Shown here in pieces: positions 1-9,474 of a stretch of DNA of 64,000 nt (within the stretch, counting starts at the first letter, position 1; every line of letters begins with the position of its first letter). The position numbers and the translations under genes were made by a program. The stretch lies in NCBI RefSeq assembly GCF_001555965.1, contig NZ_LSHX01000033.1:1-64000 (forward strand), read 5' to 3'. The DNA is from Sphingomonas sp. CCH21-G11. Its GTDB lineage: Bacteria; Pseudomonadota; Alphaproteobacteria; Sphingomonadales; Sphingomonadaceae. The notes below the pieces were generated by a model that was given only the letters and a program-made list of their open reading frames with translations, was not told the origin of the DNA and did not search any database.

Positions 1-1
1 T

Positions 2-310
2 GATCCGCGGCTTACCGACCGCCTGATCGGCGGCGCGGCAGGCTTTGCGCTGCTGTGGAGCGTGGCCGCCGTCTATCAGCGCCTGCGCGGCCGCGTCGGC
101 CTGGGCGGCGGCGACCCCAAGCTGTTCGGCGCGATCGGGCTGTGGCTGGGGTGGCGGGCGTTGCCGATGGTCTTGCTGGCCGCATGCCTGATCGGGCTGG
201 CGGTGGCGCTGGTCATGCGCCTGCGCGGGCGTGACGTGACGGCGACGACGCGGCTGCCGCTGGGGACGCTGCTCGCGGTGGCGGGGTTTGGGGTGTGGGT
301 GATGGGGTGA
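2..310 (+). CDS. A24 family prepilin peptidase, C-terminal part (cut by window start)
   Basis: The reading frame is open from base 2, so this is the 3' part of a gene that begins outside the window. The visible part has the GGGDPKL segment that matches the second conserved aspartate motif (GxGDxKL) of type IV prepilin peptidases, followed by two hydrophobic membrane segments and a short basic loop. The family cleaves and N-methylates type IV pilin and pseudopilin leaders at the inner membrane. The first catalytic aspartate is not visible. The gene ends convergently with the TIR-like gene, 15 bases away. Confidence 0.8.
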   Translation, partial: DPRLTDRLIGGAAGFALLWSVAAVYQRLRGRVGLGGGDPKLFGAIGLWLGWRALPMVLLAACLIGLAVALVMRLRGRDVTATTRLPLGTLLAVAGFGVWVMG

Positions 311-325
311 AGCCGATCACGGTCG

Positions 326-1567
326 TCATTGCTTCACGGCTTTCCGCAAAGCTTCACTTACTTCCGCTGGCGTTGGCGCAGGCATTGAGAAAACCCGACG
401 CATCTTTGACCAGCAGTCAACGAAAGGCTGTCGCCATTCATCTGGATGCTTCGAAGAGACGGCAAAGTCCGACTCGAAGGATGAACGCAGGGCGACTGGC
501 GGTTCGCCAATACTAAAGTTGTTCGTGTCCCACTGGAGGCCGCTGAGTCCCGTGACGCCGACGCGAATATGATATGGCCCTACCGCACCGCAATTCGAAA
601 GTAATGCAAGGCTTTCGCCAATCAAATTCGCCCATTGGTGAGGAATGTAGTCACCAAAAAAAACAAGACGTCCTTTATAGTCATCCCCGACCCGATTTTG
701 AAAAGACCAGATCTCTCCAGTATCCTCGAACCACATTGACGCTGCTTCAAGCTCTAAGGGCGCACTTGATCGTACGCTTCCAGCATAGGTCATCAAACCC
801 TCTGCCGTATGCCCTGCCGAAAACCCCCCATAGCTACCTACTACTGGGCCGTGAGATATAGGCTCGAGCCAAGACGCGCTCCAAGCGGTTGGTATTACAC
901 GAACATACCAACGTCCACCATATGCGACAGTCTTGTATCCAGAACCCCAAGCCTCGTTGATGGCAATACTCTGGCCTGGCTTCACCCAAATCGACTTATC
1001 TTCGTCGATGGAATCATGCCAGCGGGGCTTTGCCTGCGTTGGAGCGGATGGGCTACGAAGGCAGGCGCCAACGCGCTCGGCTAATCCTTGAACGAGCAAA
1101 GCGCGAGCCTTAGCAAGCTCAGTGCGGGACGCGTCCTTATCAAGACTGTACGTTAATGGACCGCGTCGCCCTCTCAGGTCAAAGGGTAGATTTTCTGGAC
1201 GGCTTTTCGTGAAAGCAATGTTCCACACCGTCACGATTTTCGATAAACCCAGCGCTTTTTTTGCGTAACCTAACTCAATGAGAACATTCGGATTAGCAAC
1301 ATGCTTACCACCTTTGGAAATTGCAATCGGCGTAATGTCCGCAACAAATACATCTGCACCGTCAATCTTTTCGAGTATCGATGAAACAATATCCGGCGAT
1401 CCCGGCATACCTTTTGTGTCGTGATCAATTTCAATGCGCTCATCGAGGGTTGTGCGCCCGGTCAGCATGTTTAATGCTTGCACCAATGACTCGCGAATTA
1501 AATGGCGAGTCTCCCGCTCTGCTTGATCACTCTGCCACGACCAAAAAACCTTTCGGACATTTGACAT
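326..1567 (-). CDS. TIR-like nucleotide-binding domain protein, possible defence effector
   Basis: A 413-residue protein. The first ~170 residues resemble the TIR-like nucleotide-binding family: KVFWSWQSDQ at the N-terminus, a central DIVSSILEKIDGADVFVADI strand-helix-strand block, and NPNVLIELGYAKKALG. Bacterial TIR-like domains are often NAD-degrading effectors or signal-producing enzymes in antiphage systems. The C-terminal ~240 residues are aromatic-rich and I do not recognise them; they could be a sensor. The gene is visibly lower in GC than its neighbours, stands alone on the minus strand, and converges on the prepilin peptidase gene, which points to horizontal acquisition. The family assignment is fairly firm; a defence role is inferred. 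Confidence 0.72.
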   Translation of the reverse strand: MSNVRKVFWSWQSDQAERETRHLIRESLVQALNMLTGRTTLDERIEIDHDTKGMPGSPDIVSSILEKIDGADVFVADITPIAISKGGKHVANPNVLIELGYAKKALGLSKIVTVWNIAFTKSRPENLPFDLRGRRGPLTYSLDKDASRTELAKARALLVQGLAERVGACLRSPSAPTQAKPRWHDSIDEDKSIWVKPGQSIAINEAWGSGYKTVAYGGRWYVRVIPTAWSASWLEPISHGPVVGSYGGFSAGHTAEGLMTYAGSVRSSAPLELEAASMWFEDTGEIWSFQNRVGDDYKGRLVFFGDYIPHQWANLIGESLALLSNCGAVGPYHIRVGVTGLSGLQWDTNNFSIGEPPVALRSSFESDFAVSSKHPDEWRQPFVDCWSKMRRVFSMPAPTPAEVSEALRKAVKQ

Positions 1568-1590
1568 ATTTCGCGTAGTCCTCGAAGTCG

Positions 1591-3528
1591 TTAATTATCT
1601 GTTGCGAACAGCTTTTGCAAAAACACCGTCTCCACCTCACGCCGCAGGTCATTGTTCGGCTTCTTCTGGAACCCATGGCCTTCGTCGGCGAACAGGACGT
1701 ACCAGGTGTCGACGCCGTTGGCGCGCAGCTTGGCGACGACCTGGTCGGACTCGGATTGGGGCACGCGGGGGTCGTTGGCGCCTTGCATTACCAGCATCGG
1801 CTTGGTGATCTTCTGGACGTTGCCGAGCGGCGAGATGCGGGCGAAGACCTCGCGCATCTTCGGGTCGCGCTCGTCGCCATATTCGGCGCGGCGATTGTCG
1901 CGGCGATAGGCCTCCGTATTGGTCAGGAACGACACCCAGTCGCTGATGCCATAGCGTTCGACACCGCCGACCAGCCGGTCGGAATAATGCGTCATCACCG
2001 CCAGCGACATGTAGCCGCCATAGGATTGGCCATAGACCGCGACGCGCTTCGGATCGAGGCCGGGCTGAGTGGCGATCCAGTCGAGCAGCGCGCCGATGTC
2101 CTTGACCGAATCCTCGCGCTTCTCCGCATTGTCGAGGTTGAGGTAGCGTTTCCCATAGCCGTCGGAGCCGCGGACGTTGGGGAGGATCACCGTCGCCTTG
2201 AGCACGTCGGCGAAATATTGCGCGCCATAGTTCCAGTTGGGACGCGTCTGTGCCTCCGGCCCGCCATGGATGTCGATGATGACCGGGGTGCGCTGGTCGG
2301 CGGGAATGCCGGTCGGGCGATAGACGAAGGCGGGGACCGACAGCCCGTCGAACGACTTGAAGCGGATCAGGCTCGGCTCGGCCAGCTTCGCGGGATCGAG
2401 TTCGCCCAGTTCGGACTGGGTCCAGCGGGTGAGCTGGCCGCCGGTCACGTCCCAGCTCCACACGTCGCCCGCGGACGCGGTGCCGCTCAGCCCGATCGCC
2501 AGCTTGCCGCCATCGGGCGAGAAGTCGAGCGCGGTCAGCACGCCGGTCGGCAGGTCGGGCTGGGGCAGCGCGCGGCGGGTGCGGAAATCCTGCACGACGA
2601 CCTTCGACACGCCGTCCTGGTTGATCGAATAGGCGAGGATGCGGCCGTCGTCGCTCAGGTCATAGGCTTCGATGTCCCAGTCGAGCGGCGGGCTGACCGG
2701 GCGGGCGGCGCCGGTCTTGAGGTCGATCTCGACCAGCCGGCGGACGTCGCTGTCGCCGTCGCTGATCGTCAGGATGCGGGTACCGCCGGGCAGGAAGCGG
2801 GGATTCTCGTAACGCGCGGGCGCGGCCTTGGGTGCGATTCGGCTCGCCTTGCCGCTGGCGAGGTCGAGCAGGAACAGCTGGCTTTCACGGTTGGACAGGT
2901 TGCGCGAGAAGATGAGCTGGCCCTTGTCGGGCGACAGATCCTCCGGCTGGACCGCGCCGTCGGCCTGATAGAGCGTGCGCGCGGCGCCGCCGGTCGTCGG
3001 GTCGGTGGCGAGCAGGGTATAGGCGGCGGTCCCCTTGGTCGCGCGGGTCCAGACGAGCAGGCGACCGTCGCGGCTGAACACCGGCGATCCGTTCCGCGTC
3101 GTCCCGCCCTCGGTCAGCCGGGTGGCGGTACCGGCCAGGCCCCGTGCATAGAGCTGGAACCATTCGTCGCCGCCATTGTCGCGGGTCAGGATGAAGCGGT
3201 CGGTGCCGGGGATGACCCGCGCATCGGCGACCGGTTCGCTGCCATAGGTGATCTGGGTGCGCGCCGCACCGGGCGCGGCGACGCGGTGCAGCTGCTGGGT
3301 CGCGCCGAAGCGAGTGGTGATCAGCATGGAGCCGTCGGGCAGCCAGTCCTCGAAACTCGCCGACCGGCTGTTCTGGTAACGCTGCACCGCCTCACGGACG
3401 TCGGCCGGGATTTCCGGCACGTTCTGAAGCGTCGCGCTGCCCTGCTGGCGGGTGGTGACTTGTGCCTGCTGCGCGAGCGCGGCGGGTGCGAGCGCGATCA
3501 ACGCGGCAGACAGGAACAGATGGCGCAT
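1591..3528 (-). CDS. Secreted S9 family prolyl oligopeptidase-like peptidase
   Basis: A 645-residue protein starting with MRHLFLSAALIALAPAALAQ, a clear Sec signal peptide. This start is preferred over an in-frame ATG 42 bases upstream because a GGGGAG ribosome site lies just ahead of it. The N-terminal two thirds carry beta-propeller-like repeats (SPDKGQL, SPDGGKL). The C-terminal alpha/beta hydrolase domain has the nucleophile motif GQSYGGYMS, the aspartate region NDPRVP and the histidine DEGHGF at about residue 618, so the S9 catalytic triad is complete. It probably cleaves peptides in the periplasm. It is divergent from the aldehyde dehydrogenase gene. Confidence 0.9.
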   Translation of the reverse strand: MRHLFLSAALIALAPAALAQQAQVTTRQQGSATLQNVPEIPADVREAVQRYQNSRSASFEDWLPDGSMLITTRFGATQQLHRVAAPGAARTQITYGSEPVADARVIPGTDRFILTRDNGGDEWFQLYARGLAGTATRLTEGGTTRNGSPVFSRDGRLLVWTRATKGTAAYTLLATDPTTGGAARTLYQADGAVQPEDLSPDKGQLIFSRNLSNRESQLFLLDLASGKASRIAPKAAPARYENPRFLPGGTRILTISDGDSDVRRLVEIDLKTGAARPVSPPLDWDIEAYDLSDDGRILAYSINQDGVSKVVVQDFRTRRALPQPDLPTGVLTALDFSPDGGKLAIGLSGTASAGDVWSWDVTGGQLTRWTQSELGELDPAKLAEPSLIRFKSFDGLSVPAFVYRPTGIPADQRTPVIIDIHGGPEAQTRPNWNYGAQYFADVLKATVILPNVRGSDGYGKRYLNLDNAEKREDSVKDIGALLDWIATQPGLDPKRVAVYGQSYGGYMSLAVMTHYSDRLVGGVERYGISDWVSFLTNTEAYRRDNRRAEYGDERDPKMREVFARISPLGNVQKITKPMLVMQGANDPRVPQSESDQVVAKLRANGVDTWYVLFADEGHGFQKKPNNDLRREVETVFLQKLFATDN

Positions 3529-3659
3529 CGAAACTCCCCGGATCATTTGATTATGCGCAACGTCTCGCAATCCCGGGGGTTTGGGTCAATGTCCGAAGCT
3601 TGCCGCGCCCTTGCAATGCGTTATTACGTGGCGAAACAAAACTGATCTGGAGAGCCGGG

Positions 3660-5075
3660 ATGACGGAGATTCGCGAACTGCTCGAGCACCAGCGTGCCGC
3701 ATTCAATGCGGAGCTGCCCGTGACGATGGCCGCGCGACGCGACCGGCTGAAGCGATCGGTCGCGATGCTGACCGACAATTCGGCGCGCTTCTGTGATGCG
3801 CTGTCGGAGGATTTCGGCCATCGCAGCCGCGAACAGTCGATGATCACCGACATCGCGGCGTCGGTCGCGCCGCTGAAACACGCCCTGGCCAAGTTGGAGG
3901 CGTGGGCGCGGCCCGAAAAGGTGCCGGTGCGCTTTCCGCTCGGGCTGCTGGGCGCAAAGGCGTGGATCGAATATCAGCCCAAGGGCGTGGTCGGCGTGAT
4001 CTCGCCGTGGAATTTCCCGGTCAATCTGGTGATGTCGCCGCTCGCCGGGGTGTTCGCCGCGGGCAATCGCGCGATGGTCAAGACCAGCGAGTTTACGCCG
4101 GCGACGGCTGCCTTGTTCGAGGAGCTGGCGGCGAAATACTTCGCGGCGGATGAGCTGGTGTTCGTGAGCGGCGGGCCGGACGTGGGGAAGGCGTTTGCCG
4201 AGCTGCCCTTCGATCACCTGATCTTCACCGGCGCGACCGGTATCGGCCGCCACATCCTGCACGCCGCCGCCGACAATCTGACTCCGGTGACGCTTGAGCT
4301 CGGCGGCAAGTCGCCAGTCATCGTCGGCCAGTCGGCGGATGCGACGCGCACCGCCGAACGGGTGACGATGGGCAAGATGATGAATGCGGGGCAAATCTGC
4401 CTTGCGCCCGATTACCTGCTGGTCCCGCAGGCGCGCGAGGCGGAGATGGTCGACGCGATCAAGGGGGCGGCTACGCGCTTCTACCCGACCATCCTCGACA
4501 ATCCCGATTACACGTCGATCATCAACGATCGCCACCACCAGCGCCTGACCGGCTGGATTGAGGACGCGCGCGCCAAGGGCGCGACGGTCGAGGTGGTCAA
4601 CCCCGCCAACGAGGATTTCGCCAGCTCGAACAGCCGCAAGATGCCACTGCACATCGTCCGTAACGCGACCGACGAGATGACGGTGATGCAGGAGGAAATC
4701 TTCGGACCGATATTGCCGGTGCGGACCTATGACGGCATCGATTCCGCGATCGGCGAGGTCAATCGCCGCGACCGGCCGCTCGGCCTATATTATTTCGGCG
4801 AGGATGCGACCGAGCGCCGCCATGTGCTCGACCGGACGATCTCGGGCGGGGTTACGCTGGAGGACGTGGTGTTCCATGTCAGCGTCGAGGAACTGCCGTT
4901 TGGCGGTATCGGTCCCTCGGGCATGGGCGCCTATCACGGGCTGCCGGGCTTCCGCACCTTCAGTCATGCGCGCAGCATCTATCAGCAGCCGAAGATCGAC
5001 GTCGCCAAACTGGCCGGCCTCAAGCCGCCCTATGGCCCGGCGACGCGCAAGGCGGTGCAGCGGTTGATGGGGTGA
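3660..5075 (+). CDS. Aldehyde dehydrogenase, coniferyl-aldehyde-dehydrogenase type
   Basis: A 471-residue NAD(P)-dependent aldehyde dehydrogenase. It has the ISPWNFP cofactor region, the general base E213 in LELGGKSP, the nucleophile C247 in NAGQICLAPDY, and the EEIFGPILPV and PFGGIGPSGMG blocks. The NAGQIC..PDY variant and the short C-terminus match the coniferyl aldehyde dehydrogenase (CalB) branch, which oxidises aromatic or long-chain aldehydes to acids. The ATG at 3660 has a GGAGAG site upstream; a longer open frame upstream overlaps the divergent S9 gene and is rejected. The substrate cannot be fixed from sequence. Confidence 0.88.
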   Translation: MTEIRELLEHQRAAFNAELPVTMAARRDRLKRSVAMLTDNSARFCDALSEDFGHRSREQSMITDIAASVAPLKHALAKLEAWARPEKVPVRFPLGLLGAKAWIEYQPKGVVGVISPWNFPVNLVMSPLAGVFAAGNRAMVKTSEFTPATAALFEELAAKYFAADELVFVSGGPDVGKAFAELPFDHLIFTGATGIGRHILHAAADNLTPVTLELGGKSPVIVGQSADATRTAERVTMGKMMNAGQICLAPDYLLVPQAREAEMVDAIKGAATRFYPTILDNPDYTSIINDRHHQRLTGWIEDARAKGATVEVVNPANEDFASSNSRKMPLHIVRNATDEMTVMQEEIFGPILPVRTYDGIDSAIGEVNRRDRPLGLYYFGEDATERRHVLDRTISGGVTLEDVVFHVSVEELPFGGIGPSGMGAYHGLPGFRTFSHARSIYQQPKIDVAKLAGLKPPYGPATRKAVQRLMG

Positions 5076-5310
5076 GTTGGATTTCCGAATTAAACCTGTT
5101 TCCGAATTAACCTGTTCGTGCCGAGCCTGTCGAAGCGCTGTTGAGCGGCAATCTTTCCACGTCACCCCGGCCTTGCGCCGGGGGCCCGCTGCCTGATCCA
5201 GCGCACGAGGGAGCGGGACCCCGGGTCAAGCCCGGGGTAACGGGCCATGGGTTGGCGGGGCGACGTAAACTCCGTCCTAATGCAGGGGCGACAGAGGTGC
5301 TGCGTGCGCC
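5076..5310. repeat. Intergenic palindromic repeat cluster
   Basis: No gene is seen here. Two strong hairpins are present: CCCCGGC-cttgc-GCCGGGG at 5165-5183 and CCCCGGG-tcaag-CCCGGGG at 5219-5237. Around 5120 there is a GAGCCTGTCGAAG segment, which is close in reverse complement to CTTCGACAGGCTC at about 9395. These are dispersed extragenic palindromes. They lie between convergent genes and may act as bidirectional transcription stops. Confidence 0.6.
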
Positions 5311-5901
5311 TCAGCCTTCGATGCGATAATGGATCGGCTTGAAGCTGCCGCCATTGGACGCCGGGGCCGAGCAAGCGGTCAGGCCGATCAGCAGGTCCAT
5401 CTGCGCGGTCAGCGCAATATGATCGCCGGCGCGGCTGACCGGCGGCAGGACGCTTAGCCGGCCGTCGGGTGCGACGGGCACGTTCATGAAGCAGTTGAAG
5501 GCGACCGGAATCTGATCTGGCTGGATACCATGCGGTTCGAGTGCCGCGGCGAGGTTGCCGAAACAGCCGCGATGGCGGGGCAGGTCGGGGTAGAAATGGT
5601 CGAACGTGTCGACCGAACATGGCGTCAGCAGGAAATCATGGACGCCGACGGTATCGCGCACGATCTCCAGCATCACCCGCGAACGGTTGGAGTAAAGGCG
5701 GTGCCCGGTGGTCAGCCGGATCGTCTCGGCATAGTCGAGCGTGCGGCCTGACGAGAGGACTTCATCGGAATCCGCGGCGTTGAACGCGAGCAGGTCGGCG
5801 ACCTGGCATCCGCGCGGATCGATGACGACAAGTGTCTGGCCAGCCCGCAGGTGAAAAGCGGTGCCGCTGCGTTCGGGGATCTCGACGACGGGTGCGTCCA
5901 T
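5311..5901 (-). CDS. Urea carboxylase-associated family protein (DUF1989)
   Basis: A 196-residue protein of the DUF1989/urea carboxylase-associated family. Typical pieces are RGCQVADLLAFNA, LTTGHRLYSNRSRVML and HRGCFGNLAAAL, together with NCFMNV and the C-terminal SNGGSFKPIHY. Family members are often encoded with urea/guanidine carboxylase genes, but their biochemical role is not settled. The start codon overlaps the last base of the stop of the YcgG/GntA-like gene, so the two are translationally coupled. No urea carboxylase gene is nearby. Confidence 0.8.
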   Translation of the reverse strand: MDAPVVEIPERSGTAFHLRAGQTLVVIDPRGCQVADLLAFNAADSDEVLSSGRTLDYAETIRLTTGHRLYSNRSRVMLEIVRDTVGVHDFLLTPCSVDTFDHFYPDLPRHRGCFGNLAAALEPHGIQPDQIPVAFNCFMNVPVAPDGRLSVLPPVSRAGDHIALTAQMDLLIGLTACSAPASNGGSFKPIHYRIEG

Positions 5902-6623
5902 TAGCGCGCGGGGCCGCTATATTCAAAGGGTGCCTGCCAATCCGTGTCGACCATCCGGCCGCTATATTGCCGCGCCTCGCTCACCTCACCGTGGCGGGCA
6001 AGCATCGGGTTGCGGCTGCCTGCGATCGCCTCGTCACGGCTCAGGATTTTTTCGCGCATCCCCTCATATTTGCCGTCGGCGCGCAGGCGTTCGAATTGGT
6101 CGTGCAGATTGAAGACCATTGCCGGCCGATCAAACCGGCGCGCGGGGCGGCTGGCATGAGGGTGGAGGCCGACGATGAAGAACGCCTCGCCACCGAAGCT
6201 CAGCGAGAAATGCGGGTTGGTCGGGTCGGGGCTGACCTTCGCATCATATTCCTGGCCGCGCCAGACATCCTTGTCCGACAGCGATTGGACCCGTCGCCAC
6301 AATGCTCGCTCGAACCCGGCTTCGCTCAGGTCGCCCGGACCGTCGAAGACGACGGCGAAGCTGCGATACATCGCGCGGTCACGCTGATACGCGGCGGCGA
6401 AGCGCAGCAGGGCGTCGTGGATGCGCACATCGTCCCATGCGCTGTCGATGCGGTCGCATGCCAGCACCTCCAGCGTGCCGCGCGCCATTGCCGCCTTGGC
6501 ACCGACGCACGGAAAGTCCGCTGCAGAAACATGCGCGAACATCATCGCTTCCAGCTGCTGCTGTGCTTCGTGCTGCCAGTGGAACATGAAATTTCGGCCA
6601 ATCGTCATCGGGTTACAGGACAC
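5901..6623 (-). CDS. YqcI/YcgG family protein, GntA-like haem-dependent guanidine N-hydroxylase candidate
   Basis: A 240-residue protein of the YqcI/YcgG family. The signature region FFIVGLHPHASRPARRFDRP is followed by MVFNLHDQFERLRADGKYEGM. The best known member, GntA of guanitoxin biosynthesis, is a haem-dependent enzyme that N-hydroxylates a guanidine-containing amino acid. Most other members are uncharacterised. The neighbour downstream is DUF1989, another family linked to guanidine/urea metabolism. hmgA lies 42 bases upstream in the same direction, so all three may share a transcript. Two near N-terminal methionines make the exact start uncertain. Confidence 0.75.
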   Translation of the reverse strand: MSCNPMTIGRNFMFHWQHEAQQQLEAMMFAHVSAADFPCVGAKAAMARGTLEVLACDRIDSAWDDVRIHDALLRFAAAYQRDRAMYRSFAVVFDGPGDLSEAGFERALWRRVQSLSDKDVWRGQEYDAKVSPDPTNPHFSLSFGGEAFFIVGLHPHASRPARRFDRPAMVFNLHDQFERLRADGKYEGMREKILSRDEAIAGSRNPMLARHGEVSEARQYSGRMVDTDWQAPFEYSGPAR

Positions 6624-6665
6624 CGCGACAACGGGCCGATGCAGCCAGGGTTCCGCTGTCCCGGC

Positions 6666-7943
6666 CTATTCGGGCAGATGCGCCTTGGGAAAGCCCGCCC
6701 ACGCCGCGTCGTAATCGCTCTGGGCGATTTCGGCCGCGAACCGCGTCGGGCGGAACGGCCAGCGGCTTTCGACCATGAACGCCATGGTACCGTCGATCTT
6801 GTGCGGCTTCAGCTCCGCCTCGCTCGCGCCTTTCCAGCTGGCGACGTCGGGCCCGTGCCCGGCCATCTGGTTGTGCAGCGACAGCGCGCCGGGAACGAAG
6901 CCGTCAGCCTTGGCATCATAGGCGCCGTGGATCAGCCCCATCGCCTCCGACATCACATTGCGGTGGAACCAGGGCGGGCGGAACGTGTCCTCCGCCACCA
7001 TCCAGCGCGGCGGGAAGATGACGAAATCGGCGTTGGCGGTGCCCGGCACGTCGCTGGGCGAGGTGAGCACGGTGAAGATCGACGGATCGGGATGGTCGAA
7101 GCTGACCGTGCCGATCGTGTTGAAGCGCGCAAGGTCGTATCGGCACGGCGCGAGATTGCCGTGCCAGGCGACGACATCCAGCGGCGAGCGACCGAGATTG
7201 GTCGTCCACAGCCGGCCCATGAACTTCTGCACCAGCTCGAAATCGCCCTCGACATCCTCGAACCACGCGACCGGCGTTTCGAAATCGCGTGGGTTGGCGA
7301 GGCCGTTGGCCCCGATCGGCCCCAGGTCGGGCAGACGGAACGGCACGCCGTGATTTTCGGCGACATAGCCGCGTGCCTGGCCGTCGGGCAGCGTGACGCG
7401 GAAGCGCACCCCGCGCGGGATCAACGCGATCTGGCCGGGCGAGAGCGCGATTCGACCGAGTTCGGTCAGCAATTCGATCCGCCCCTCCTGTGGCACGACG
7501 ATCAGCTCGCCATCGGCGGAGACGAAGGCGCGCGTCACCATGTCGCGGGTGGCGCGATAGATGTGGACCGCCGCGCCCGACTGGGTCTCCGGGCGGTTCG
7601 AGGCGAGCATCGTCACCATGCCGTCGATGAAGTCGGTGTCGGCGTCATAGCCGAGCGGCGACCAGCGCAGCCGGTTGGGCGCGAGCGGGGCATCGCCGGT
7701 ATCGGGCGCGAACAGGTCCGCGTCGCCATAGGGGTGGAAGGGGGGATGCGTCGCCGACGGGCGCAGGCGGTAGAGCCACGAGCGCCGGTTTTCATGGCGG
7801 GGCGCAGTGAACGCGGTGCCGGACAGCTGCTCCGCATAAAGGCCGAAGGCGGGTCGCTGCGGCGAGTTGCGCCCGACCGGCAGCGCGCCGGGCACCGCCT
7901 CCGTCGCGAAATGATTGCCGAAGCCGGTCATGTAATCGGTCAT
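6666..7943 (-). CDS. hmgA: Homogentisate 1,2-dioxygenase
   Basis: A 425-residue enzyme that opens the ring of homogentisate to maleylacetoacetate in tyrosine/phenylalanine catabolism. The N-terminal [13 protein letters not shown] is diagnostic. The iron-ligand region [15 protein letters not shown] supplies His and Glu, and [11 protein letters not shown] supplies the other His. The start at 7943 is chosen because GAGG lies 7 bases ahead; a longer open frame upstream runs through a palindromic repeat and is rejected. It follows hpd on the same strand, separated by a 195-base repeat-containing gap. Confidence 0.96.
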   Translation of the reverse strand: MTDYMTGFGNHFATEAVPGALPVGRNSPQRPAFGLYAEQLSGTAFTAPRHENRRSWLYRLRPSATHPPFHPYGDADLFAPDTGDAPLAPNRLRWSPLGYDADTDFIDGMVTMLASNRPETQSGAAVHIYRATRDMVTRAFVSADGELIVVPQEGRIELLTELGRIALSPGQIALIPRGVRFRVTLPDGQARGYVAENHGVPFRLPDLGPIGANGLANPRDFETPVAWFEDVEGDFELVQKFMGRLWTTNLGRSPLDVVAWHGNLAPCRYDLARFNTIGTVSFDHPDPSIFTVLTSPSDVPGTANADFVIFPPRWMVAEDTFRPPWFHRNVMSEAMGLIHGAYDAKADGFVPGALSLHNQMAGHGPDVASWKGASEAELKPHKIDGTMAFMVESRWPFRPTRFAAEIAQSDYDAAWAGFPKAHLPE

Positions 7944-7962
7944 AGGTCGCCTCATCGTTCCC

Positions 7963-8133
7963 TCTCCCCTTGTGGGAGAGGGTTGCGAAGATTTGGCCCG
8001 GACTTGGTCCGGGCCTAGTCGTAGCTGGGTGAGGGGAACGCCAAGCTGCGGGCCGCGCTTACCCCTCATCCAACCTTCGCTATCCGCTCGCGCGGCAAGC
8101 TGCGGTATCCTTCTCCCACAAGGGGAGAAGGTC
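7963..8133. repeat. Intergenic inverted repeat element
   Basis: CTCCCCTTGTGGGAGAGGG near 7966 is mirrored by CTTCTCCCACAAGGGGAGAAGG near 8112-8133. An inner perfect hairpin GGCCCGG-acttggt-CCGGGCC lies in between. The unit is about 170 bases with complementary ends and no coding capacity, as expected for a REP- or MITE-like dispersed element. It lies between hpd and hmgA, so it may modulate read-through or transcript stability. Confidence 0.65.
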
Positions 8134-8138
8134 TTGCT

Positions 8139-9245
8139 CTACTCAGCCTTCGCCGGGATGACGCCGCGGCGAATCTGGTCGAGCTCGATGCTCTCGAACA
8201 GCGCCTTGAAATTGCCTTCGCCGAAGCCGTCATTGCCCTTGCGCTGGATGATCTCGAAAAAGATCGGGCCGACCATGTTCTCGGTAAAGATCTGGAGCAG
8301 CAGGCCGCCGCCCGTCTCCGGCGCGCCGTCGATCAGGATGTGGCGCTTGCGCATTTCCTCCACGTCATGGCCGTGGCCGGGCAGGCGCTTGTCGATCAGG
8401 TCGAAATAGGTTTCCGGAGTCGTCTGGAAACGGATGCCGTTGGCACGCAGCGTGTCGACGGTCTTGAAGATATCGTCTGTGGCGAGCGCGATGTGCTGGA
8501 TGCCTTCGCCCTTATAGTCGCGGATGAACTCCTCGATCTGCGAATGCTCGTCCTGGCTTTCGTTGAGCGGAATGCGGATCTTGTCGTCCGGCGCGGTCAT
8601 CGCGCGGCTGAACAGCCCGGTCGCGGCTCCTTCGATGTCGAAATAGCGGATCTCGCGGAAGTTGAAGATCCGCTCATAATAGCCGGCCCAATAATCCATC
8701 CGGCCGCGCTGCAGATTATGGGTCAGGTGGTCGAGCGTATGCAGCCCGACCGAATGATCGTCGCGGCTCGCGCCCGCCACCGGCTCGAAATCAATGTCAT
8801 AGATCGTTGCCGCGCCGCGCCGGTCGACCAGATAGAGGTTGGCCCCGCCAATGCCCTCGATCGCCGGGATGTTGAGCTCGGCCGGGCCGACGCGGCCCTC
8901 GACCGGCGTTGCGCCGCGCTCGACCGCCAGCTTCAGCGCCTGCGCCGCGTCCTTGACCCGGAACGCCATCGCATTGGCGGAGGGGCCGTGCTGCTCGCGG
9001 AACGCCGCGACCTGACCCGAGGGCTCCATGTTGAGGATGAAGTTGATGTCGCCCTGCGCATAATGGCGGACATGCTTCGACCGATGCGTGCCGACATGGG
9101 TGAAGCCCAGCTTGACGAACAGGTCGGCGAGCGCGTCGGGGTCGGGCCCGGTGAACTCGACAAACTCGAAGCCGTCCAGGCCCATCGGGTTGTCGCGCGG
9201 GGCGGTGGGGTCGGCGGGGCGGGTCGCGGTCATCTGGTCGGTCAC
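8139..9245 (-). CDS. hpd: 4-hydroxyphenylpyruvate dioxygenase
   Basis: A 368-residue enzyme that converts 4-hydroxyphenylpyruvate to homogentisate, the substrate of the neighbouring HmgA. The three iron-ligand regions are present: [20 protein letters not shown] and the C-terminal [16 protein letters not shown]. The hallmark [15 protein letters not shown] closes the protein. A GTG at 9245 is chosen because GGAG lies 6 bases upstream; an ATG at 9233 is the alternative. It is divergent from a MarR-type regulator whose palindromic operator lies between them. Confidence 0.95.
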   Translation of the reverse strand: MTDQMTATRPADPTAPRDNPMGLDGFEFVEFTGPDPDALADLFVKLGFTHVGTHRSKHVRHYAQGDINFILNMEPSGQVAAFREQHGPSANAMAFRVKDAAQALKLAVERGATPVEGRVGPAELNIPAIEGIGGANLYLVDRRGAATIYDIDFEPVAGASRDDHSVGLHTLDHLTHNLQRGRMDYWAGYYERIFNFREIRYFDIEGAATGLFSRAMTAPDDKIRIPLNESQDEHSQIEEFIRDYKGEGIQHIALATDDIFKTVDTLRANGIRFQTTPETYFDLIDKRLPGHGHDVEEMRKRHILIDGAPETGGGLLLQIFTENMVGPIFFEIIQRKGNDGFGEGNFKALFESIELDQIRRGVIPAKAE

Positions 9246-9311
9246 AATGTTCTCCGATCGGGTTCGGGTGGGACGCGTAATCAAGCACGCCGCTGACAAT
9301 CTTCTCGCACC

Positions 9312-9426
9312 CGCTCATCCTGAGTAGGGACTGAGCGAAGGCGAAGGCCCGTATCGAAGGACGCTCGCCCGGCCCTGGTCCTTCGATACGCCGCTTCGAC
9401 AGGCTCAGCGGCTACTCAGGATGAGC
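9312..9426. repeat. Long inverted repeat between hpd and marR
   Basis: CTCATCCTGAGTAG at about 9315 pairs with CTACTCAGGATGAG at about 9412. GTATCGAAGGAC pairs with GTCCTTCGATAC inside it. CTTCGACAGGCTCAG within the right half also occurs, slightly changed and inverted, near 5120. This is a dispersed extragenic palindromic element of the type common in sphingomonad genomes. It has no coding capacity. Confidence 0.65.
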
Positions 9427-9474
9427 GGTTGATATTCTTCACTTCAGCGGACAGTGGTTCAGCAGCAACCTATA

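Noticed and set aside
1615..3645. Long plus-strand open frame opposite the S9 peptidase
   Set aside because: Low-complexity, Arg/Gly/Ala-rich product with no recognisable family; it exists because of GC bias opposite a clear peptidase gene.
5832..8018. 728-codon plus-strand frame opposite hmgA and neighbours
   Set aside because: Spans three recognised genes on the other strand and shows no motif; a shadow frame.
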